DNA from: Massilia forsythiae
Lineage (GTDB): Bacteria > Pseudomonadota > Gammaproteobacteria > Burkholderiales > Burkholderiaceae_D
DNA length: 64,000 nt
Assembly: GCF_012849555.1 (NCBI RefSeq)
Contig: NZ_CP051685.1
Location: forward strand, 496,001 to 560,000
Reading direction: 5' to 3'
Both the position numbers and the translations under genes were made by a program. The notes under the pieces were generated by a model. The model was not told the DNA's origin. It made no database searches and worked only from the letters and a program-made list of their open reading frames with translations. Shown here in pieces: positions 60,000 through 64,000 of the stretch. Numbering within the stretch: the stretch's first letter is position 1; each line of letters opens with the position of its first letter.

Positions 60000-60424
60000 G
60001 CCGCATGACCCGCGACCAGGCCTTGAACCGCCTCGCAGACGACATCCAGGCCGACCTCGGCGCCTGCGGCACGATCCGCGACCTCCTGGAAAACCAGTTC
60101 CAGGCCGCGCTGCGCCATCGCGGCGACGAACTGGCTTCGCTCGGCGAGCAATTGATGCCGCAACTGGACGCCATGGAAGAGCGCCGCCGCCAGCGCGTGC
60201 AGCTGATCCGCGCCCTGTTCGGCACCGACGCCACGATGGACGATTTCTTCGCCAAACTGGACGCCGCCCGCCGCGCCAGCGCGCACGGCGCCTGGCGCCG
60301 CCTGGAGCAGCTGGTGCGCGAATGCAAGGAAGCCACCACGCGCAACGGCAACCTGATGGCGGAACAATTCTCGGTCATGCAGCGCCTGCTGCACGGCGAA
60401 AGCGACACCTATGCGCCACGCTGA
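59996..60424 (+). CDS. flgN: Flagellar export chaperone FlgN
   Basis: A 142-aa helical protein (DQALNRLADDIQADLGACGT, LASLGEQLMPQLDAMEERRR, WRRLEQLVRECKEATTRNGN, LMAEQFSVMQRLL). The NGNL segment near the C-terminus is common in FlgN, the chaperone of the hook-associated proteins FlgK and FlgL. ATG overlaps the flgM stop. Confidence 0.82.
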   Translation: MSRMTRDQALNRLADDIQADLGACGTIRDLLENQFQAALRHRGDELASLGEQLMPQLDAMEERRRQRVQLIRALFGTDATMDDFFAKLDAARRASAHGAWRRLEQLVRECKEATTRNGNLMAEQFSVMQRLLHGESDTYAPR

Positions 60425-61139
60425 ATTCACGACCTCGATCCCGGCGCTGGCGGCCGCCACACCGACCGCCGCCACCCGCCCTGCCGCGGCGGTCGACGGT
60501 TCCACCGGCTTCGGGGGAACGTTCGGCCAGGTCCAGAACGAAGTCGCCGACTTCATCCAGAACGGCGACGCCGGCCTGTCCGGCAGCGCGCAATTGAGCG
60601 CCGAGGGCCGCATGTGGGCCGCGCGCAGCCAGCAGGCGGCCTCCGCCGCCGGCATCGTCGGCGATGCCGATGCTTCTCCCGACCAGCAATCGTTTTTGGA
60701 CAGCATCGCGCCCTGGGCCAGGGAAGCGGCGAATAAGCTGGGGGTGGCGCCGGAACTGGTGTCGGCGCACGCCGCGCTGGAATCCGGCTGGGGCCAGCGC
60801 CCGTTGAAGAACAGCGACGGCAGCTCGACCAACAACCTGTTCGGCATCAAGGCCGGCAGCGCCTGGCACGGCGACGTGGCCGAATCGGCCACCACGGAAT
60901 ATGTCGGTGGCGCCGCCCTGAAGACCAGCGCCCGTTTCCGCTCCTACCCCGACCAGGCCAGCGCCTTCCGCGACTATGCGCAGATGCTGACCGATAACCC
61001 GCGCTTCCGCGGCGCCCTCGGCACCGGCAGCGACGCGCAAGCGTTCGCCGCCGGCCTGGCCAAGGGCGGGTATGCGACCGACCCGGCGTATGCGACCAAG
61101 CTGGCGCGGCTGGCCAGCAAGCTGCAGGGCGGCAGTTGA
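60411..61139 (+). CDS. FlgJ-type muramidase (glucosaminidase domain only)
   Basis: A 242-aa protein. The N-terminal 90 residues are Ala/Gly-rich without the rod-cap domain of FlgJ. The C-terminal ~145 residues are a peptidoglycan hydrolase of the FlgJ/glucosaminidase family: FLDSIAPWAREAANKLGVAP, then ELVSAHAALESGWGQR with the catalytic Glu124, NNLFGIKAG, FRSYPDQASAFRDYAQML and GYATDPAYATKLARL. It should open the peptidoglycan layer for the rod. No signal peptide, so export by the flagellar system is likely. It overlaps flgN by 14 bp. Confidence 0.85.
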   Translation: MRHAEFTTSIPALAAATPTAATRPAAAVDGSTGFGGTFGQVQNEVADFIQNGDAGLSGSAQLSAEGRMWAARSQQAASAAGIVGDADASPDQQSFLDSIAPWAREAANKLGVAPELVSAHAALESGWGQRPLKNSDGSSTNNLFGIKAGSAWHGDVAESATTEYVGGAALKTSARFRSYPDQASAFRDYAQMLTDNPRFRGALGTGSDAQAFAAGLAKGGYATDPAYATKLARLASKLQGGS

Positions 61140-61165
61140 TTCATCGTCCCGCTGCAGCGGCAACC

Positions 61166-61313
61166 CGTCGTCCCCGCGCAGGCGGGGACCCATACTGAGT
61201 GTCAAAAGTTGGTATTTTTGAAGCATCCTGGTTGCTTCTAGGTACCAAATTCTCTTGCTCAGCATGGAGGGGATAATGCCAGTGGCATTGTCCCCGCCTT
61301 CGCGGGGACGACG
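61166..61313. repeat. MITE/REP-like interrupted palindrome, 148 bp
   Basis: Outer arms: 61166-61189 and 61290-61313, 24 bp with one mismatch, each a GTCCCCGC...GCGGGGAC hairpin in itself. Inside, nested pairs continue: CCATACTGAG (61190-61199)/CTCAGCATGG (61258-61267), TTGGTA (61209-61214)/TACCAA (61243-61248), GAAGCA (61220-61225)/TGCTTC (61233-61238). A short asymmetric part (61268-61289) holds AATGCCAGTGGCATT. The sequence is therefore one large foldable unit, of the kind left by small non-autonomous mobile elements. Confidence 0.75.
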
Positions 61314-61413
61314 AGTTATTGGCTAGGAATGATTTTTACGTTACTGCTAGCAACAAAATCTGCTTAAGGCAGAGACAACGATCATCTTGGACAGCAGTGC
61401 GCCTTCGCGGGGA

Positions 61414-61440
61414 GTCGTTTCCGGCAATGCCGGGAACGAC
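61414..61440. repeat. Hairpin near the 3' end of flgA
   Basis: GTCGTTTCCGG (61414-61424) pairs with CCGGGAACGAC (61430-61440) with one mismatch. It lies 19 bp past the flgA stop codon (minus strand) and is preceded by a partial arm of the same kind as the larger palindrome (GCCTTCGCGGGGA, 61401-61413). Confidence 0.6.
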
Positions 61441-61458
61441 GCTAATGGATGGCGCTCC

Positions 61459-62172
61459 TCACCGCCCTGCCGGACTATCCACCGGCTCCACCGTCCCCTG
61501 TCCCGCCACCCGCATGCGCACGATCTGCCCGCTACCGGCGTTGCGCACCCGCACCACAGCGCCGCGCGCGCCGGCATCCAGGGCCTCGCCGGCGGTGCTG
61601 ACTTCGATGCCGTCGCGGCGTGCGACCATCGCTACCGCGTCGCCGCGTTTGACCAAAATCGCGGAAGCGAGCTGTCCGGCACGCAAAATGTCTCCTGGGC
61701 GCAACATTCGGCGTGACATTTGTCCGACAGCATCTGCGGGCGTTGTGATCGGATCGGCAATGTTGGAAATATCACGGCGCTCGATCGTCACTTGTGCGTC
61801 CGTCAATGCTTCATTGGCAAGCACCGGTGCTGCGGCGACCGCCACCATGGCCGTCACGCGCGCCCGCACCACGTACTCGTAGCGCCATCCGGGCGTGTCC
61901 GGACAACGCGCCAGGAAGCGCATCCGCTGGGGAGAACGGGTATCGAGGGGTTCGATGGCGATATTTTGGGCGCACGGCGGCGCCGCGCGCGCGCTCACCA
62001 CGGCGAGATCGAACTGCGGCTCGGACAAGCCGGACGCCGCCATCTGCCTTTCCAATTCGACACGTGCGGCTTGTTCGATTTGCACCGTTAACGGCGCTGC
62101 CGCCGCTTGCGCGAGGACAGGAAACAGCGCAAATGTAGAAACGACAAGGGTTGCCTTACAGAAAGCAATCAT
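61459..62172 (-). CDS. flgA: P-ring assembly chaperone FlgA
   Basis: A 237-aa periplasmic protein with a signal peptide (MIAFCKATLVVSTFALFPVL, cleavage near AQA). The SAF-like C-terminal domain is visible: APVLANEALTDAQVTIERRD, SRRMLRPGDILRAGQL, AILVKRGDAVAMVARRDGIE, GARGAVVRVRNAGSGQIVRM. It prevents FlgI aggregation during P-ring assembly. It is transcribed away from flgB with a 72-bp gap. ATG 62172 fits the signal peptide; no strong ribosome site. Confidence 0.9.
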   Translation of the reverse strand: MIAFCKATLVVSTFALFPVLAQAAAAPLTVQIEQAARVELERQMAASGLSEPQFDLAVVSARAAPPCAQNIAIEPLDTRSPQRMRFLARCPDTPGWRYEYVVRARVTAMVAVAAAPVLANEALTDAQVTIERRDISNIADPITTPADAVGQMSRRMLRPGDILRAGQLASAILVKRGDAVAMVARRDGIEVSTAGEALDAGARGAVVRVRNAGSGQIVRMRVAGQGTVEPVDSPAGR

Positions 62173-62244
62173 TAGAATAGCGTCAGCGAAAGAAAAAACG
62201 ATTCTACCAATCACACTGGCTTCGAACGATGGAGGTTCCGCACC

Positions 62245-62616
62245 ATGACGTTTAATTTCAAGGATGCCCTCGGCGTACACGCCGACGCACTGCAGGTGCG
62301 CGCCGATCGCACCAAGGTGCTGGCGGCAAACATTGCCAACGAAAGCACGCCCGGCTACACCGCACGCGACATCGACTTCGCGGCCGCGCTGCAACAGCAC
62401 GTCGACAGCGAGTCGGGCGCCGGCGGGGCCGAGCTGAGCCTGGGCGACGGCGATCCGCTGTACCGCGTGCCCTACCACCCCAGCGTCGACGGCAACACCG
62501 TCGAGATCGGCGTGGAGCAAGCGGCGTTTTCGCAGAACGCATCCGACTTCCAGACCAGCCTGACCTTCGTCAACATGCAGTTGCGCGGCCTGGCCAAGGC
62601 CATCAACGGCCAATAA
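62245..62616 (+). CDS. flgB: Flagellar proximal rod protein FlgB
   Basis: A 123-aa rod protein. The N-terminal signature VRADRTKVLAANIANESTPG, YTARDIDFAAAL and the C-terminal NTVEIGVEQAAFSQNASDFQ, TSLTFVNMQLRGLAKAI are typical. ATG 62245 preceded by GGAGG at 62231. Starts the flgBCDE operon. Confidence 0.95.
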   Translation: MTFNFKDALGVHADALQVRADRTKVLAANIANESTPGYTARDIDFAAALQQHVDSESGAGGAELSLGDGDPLYRVPYHPSVDGNTVEIGVEQAAFSQNASDFQTSLTFVNMQLRGLAKAINGQ

Positions 62617-62639
62617 GCCTCACTTACCGGATCATCAGC

Positions 62640-63044
62640 ATGGGTTTCAAGGACATTTCTCAGATCGCCGGTTCGGCGATGGCGGCGCAGTCGGTGCGCC
62701 TGAATACGATCGCCAGCAACCTGGCCAACGCCGACGCCGCGTCCGGCTCGGAAGCCGAAGCCTACCGCGCCCGCAAACCCGTGTTCGCCTCGGTGATGGG
62801 CAACGCGGCCGGCGGCGGCGTGCAGGTGCTCGACGTGGTCGAAAGCAGCGAGCCGCTGCGCCGCGCCCACGAACCGGACAATCCCAAGGCCGACGCCGAG
62901 GGCATGGTGTACTACACCAACGTCAACCAGGTGGCCGAGATGGCCGACATGATGTCCGCCTCGCGCGCCTTCGAGACCAACGTCGAGGTGCTGGGCCGGA
63001 TCAAATCGATGCAGCAGTCGCTGCTGAAACTCGGAGAATCTTGA
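62640..63044 (+). CDS. flgC: Flagellar proximal rod protein FlgC
   Basis: A 134-aa rod protein: ISQIAGSAMAAQSVRLNTIA, SNLANADAASGSEAEAYRAR, KPVFASVM, GMVYYTNVNQVAEMADMMSA, SRAFETNVEVLGRIKSMQQS. Full length and complete. 23 bp after flgB and 2 bp before the flgD ATG. Confidence 0.95.
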   Translation: MGFKDISQIAGSAMAAQSVRLNTIASNLANADAASGSEAEAYRARKPVFASVMGNAAGGGVQVLDVVESSEPLRRAHEPDNPKADAEGMVYYTNVNQVAEMADMMSASRAFETNVEVLGRIKSMQQSLLKLGES

Positions 63045-63046
63045 AC

Positions 63047-63715
63047 ATGGTGACCACGACCTCGACCTCGAACAGCCTCGCCGGCAATGCCACGACCACC
63101 GGCGGCAACGCCGTGGCGGCGCAAGCCACGACCAGCGAAAACCGCGACATGTTCACCAAGCTGCTGGTGGCGCAGATCCAGAACCAGGATCCGCTGCAGC
63201 CGCAGGATCCGACCACCTACGTCAACCAGCTGTCGCAGCTGTCCCAGACCGAAGCGCTGCAGAACCTGTCGCAGATGACCACCGCCAACGCCAGCGTGCT
63301 GCAGAGCCTGCAGACGCTGGCCATGGGTGGCCAGGTCGGCTCCGACGTCACCGTCAATACCGGCACGCTGCAGCTCGGCGACGAAAAGGTCAGCGGCAAC
63401 GTCCAGCTGCTCGGCGCCAGCAGCGCCACCGACCTGGTGCTGACCGGCAGCGACGGCCGCCAGCATACGGTGGCACTGGGCGCGCACGGCTCCGGTTCGC
63501 TGCCGTTCACGCTCGACCCGAGCGCGCTGGGACTGGCGCCGGGCACGTATGCGATCCAGGCCAAGCCGGCCGACGGCAGCGCGCCGCAGATCGAGGTCTC
63601 GGCGCGCCTGAACAGCGTGCGCGTGACCAATGCCGGCGTGGTGCTGCAGGTGGCCAACGTGGGCGACGTCGCCACCTCGTCCATCACCGCATTCAACGGC
63701 AAGACCGGCGCCTGA
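63047..63715 (+). CDS. flgD: Hook capping protein FlgD
   Basis: A 222-aa protein with the FlgD signature FTKLLVAQIQNQDPLQPQDP, TTYVNQLSQLSQTEALQNLS (~40-80), followed by the FlgD Ig-like/tudor part (GSDVTVNTGTLQL, LVLTGSDGRQHTV, GLAPGTYAIQAKPADG). It caps the growing hook. ATG 63047 has GGAG 9 bp upstream; TTG 63041 overlapping the flgC stop is less likely. Confidence 0.95.
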   Translation: MVTTTSTSNSLAGNATTTGGNAVAAQATTSENRDMFTKLLVAQIQNQDPLQPQDPTTYVNQLSQLSQTEALQNLSQMTTANASVLQSLQTLAMGGQVGSDVTVNTGTLQLGDEKVSGNVQLLGASSATDLVLTGSDGRQHTVALGAHGSGSLPFTLDPSALGLAPGTYAIQAKPADGSAPQIEVSARLNSVRVTNAGVVLQVANVGDVATSSITAFNGKTGA

Positions 63716-63759
63716 GCGCCACGGCATCCGCCTCCGCACATCATTCATCAGGAATCGAC

Positions 63760-64000
63760 ATGAGCTTCGACATCGCACTGTCCGGCATCCAGGCCATCAA
63801 CGAGCAACTGGAAACCGTCTCCAACAACATCGCCAACGCCGCCACCTACGGCTTCAAGGCCGGCCGCGCCAACTTCTCGTCGGTGTATGCCGGCACCAAG
63901 GCCAACGGCGTGGAAATCGGCTCGGTCACCCAGAACATCAGCCAGAACGGCAGCACCACCACCACCGGGCGCGCGCTCGACGCCGCCATCGACGGCCGCG
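63760..64000 (+). CDS. flgE: Flagellar hook protein FlgE, partial at window edge
   Basis: The first 80 codons: SFDIALSGIQAINEQLETVS, NNIANAATYGFKAGRANFSS, VYAGTKANGVEIGSVTQNIS. This is the conserved hook/rod N-terminus with its NNIAN motif. It continues beyond the window. ATG 63760 with AGGAA upstream. Identification as FlgE rather than FlgF/FlgG follows from the position after flgD. Confidence 0.92.
   Translation, partial: MSFDIALSGIQAINEQLETVSNNIANAATYGFKAGRANFSSVYAGTKANGVEIGSVTQNISQNGSTTTTGRALDAAIDGR

Larger units (their letters stand above)
61140..61458. other. Intergenic region filled by palindromic repeats
   Basis: A 319-bp convergent region between the muramidase and flgA. It contains a ~148-bp interrupted palindrome (61166-61313) and a further hairpin (61414-61440). 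No gene recognised. It may serve as a terminator for both transcripts. Confidence 0.6.

Noticed and set aside
1..64000. tRNA or rRNA genes and riboswitches
   Set aside because: None was recognised by eye on either strand. A covariance-model search would be needed to exclude small RNAs.

Overview
The window looks like the chromosome of a high-GC betaproteobacterium, most likely an Oxalobacteraceae of the Massilia/Telluria/Duganella type. This is an inference from the base composition, the polyhydroxyalkanoate (PHA) genes, a DUF4347/DUF4214 surface protein and a lateral-type flagellar locus. No rRNA, tRNA or CRISPR array was recognised.

Region 1 (1-4.2 kb) is ordinary chromosome: a WXXGXW-repeat secreted protein, a TonB-C-terminal-domain secreted protein, a chemoreceptor with a C-terminal CheR-tether-like motif, and dusA (tRNA dihydrouridine synthase).

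Region 2 (4,205-23,510) is best read as a 19.3-kb genomic island integrated into the 5' end of dusA. A 20-bp direct repeat from the dusA coding sequence bounds it. A truncated tyrosine integrase lies just inside the left end. The displaced native dusA start survives beside the right end as a 21-codon remnant. The cargo is mostly signalling and stress genes: an RsbR-type stressosome protein divergent from an RsbT-like-ATPase/histidine-kinase fusion, four further histidine kinases (two with receivers), a GGDEF-EAL protein, a degenerate receiver, a cation/proton antiporter coupled to a hybrid kinase, a PHA depolymerase-type esterase, a phasin-like protein, a hemolysin III (TrhA) family protein, and an IS5-family element with a 4-bp target duplication.

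Region 3 (23.5-30.4 kb) holds a frameshifted tail-collar-like gene and an 1866-aa DUF4347 / Ig-like repeat / DUF4214 surface protein.

Region 4 (30.5-64 kb) is a nearly complete lateral-type flagellar locus. The + strand carries a GT41 glycosyltransferase, a sugar aminotransferase, flagellin, and a FliK-like orphan. The - strand operon runs fliM-N-P-Q-R-flhB-flhA and continues without a real gap into KAS III, ACP, KAS III, Rieske oxygenase, SDR and a NeuD/PglD-type acyltransferase. The + strand resumes with fliEFGHIJ, then fliD-S-T-K-L-sigma28-motA-motB (the order of lafBCXEFSTU in known lateral systems), flgM-flgN-muramidase, flgA (- strand) and flgBCDE running off the window. My reading is that the export operon also encodes a dedicated pathway for an acylated 4-amino-sugar that decorates the flagellin; the glycosyltransferase and aminotransferase beside the flagellin gene would complete it.

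Two matching palindromes (TGCCGTACGGCA before flagellin and TTGCCGTACGGTAA between fliM and fliE) are candidate operators for a locus-specific regulator. No lafK-like regulator is seen in the window.
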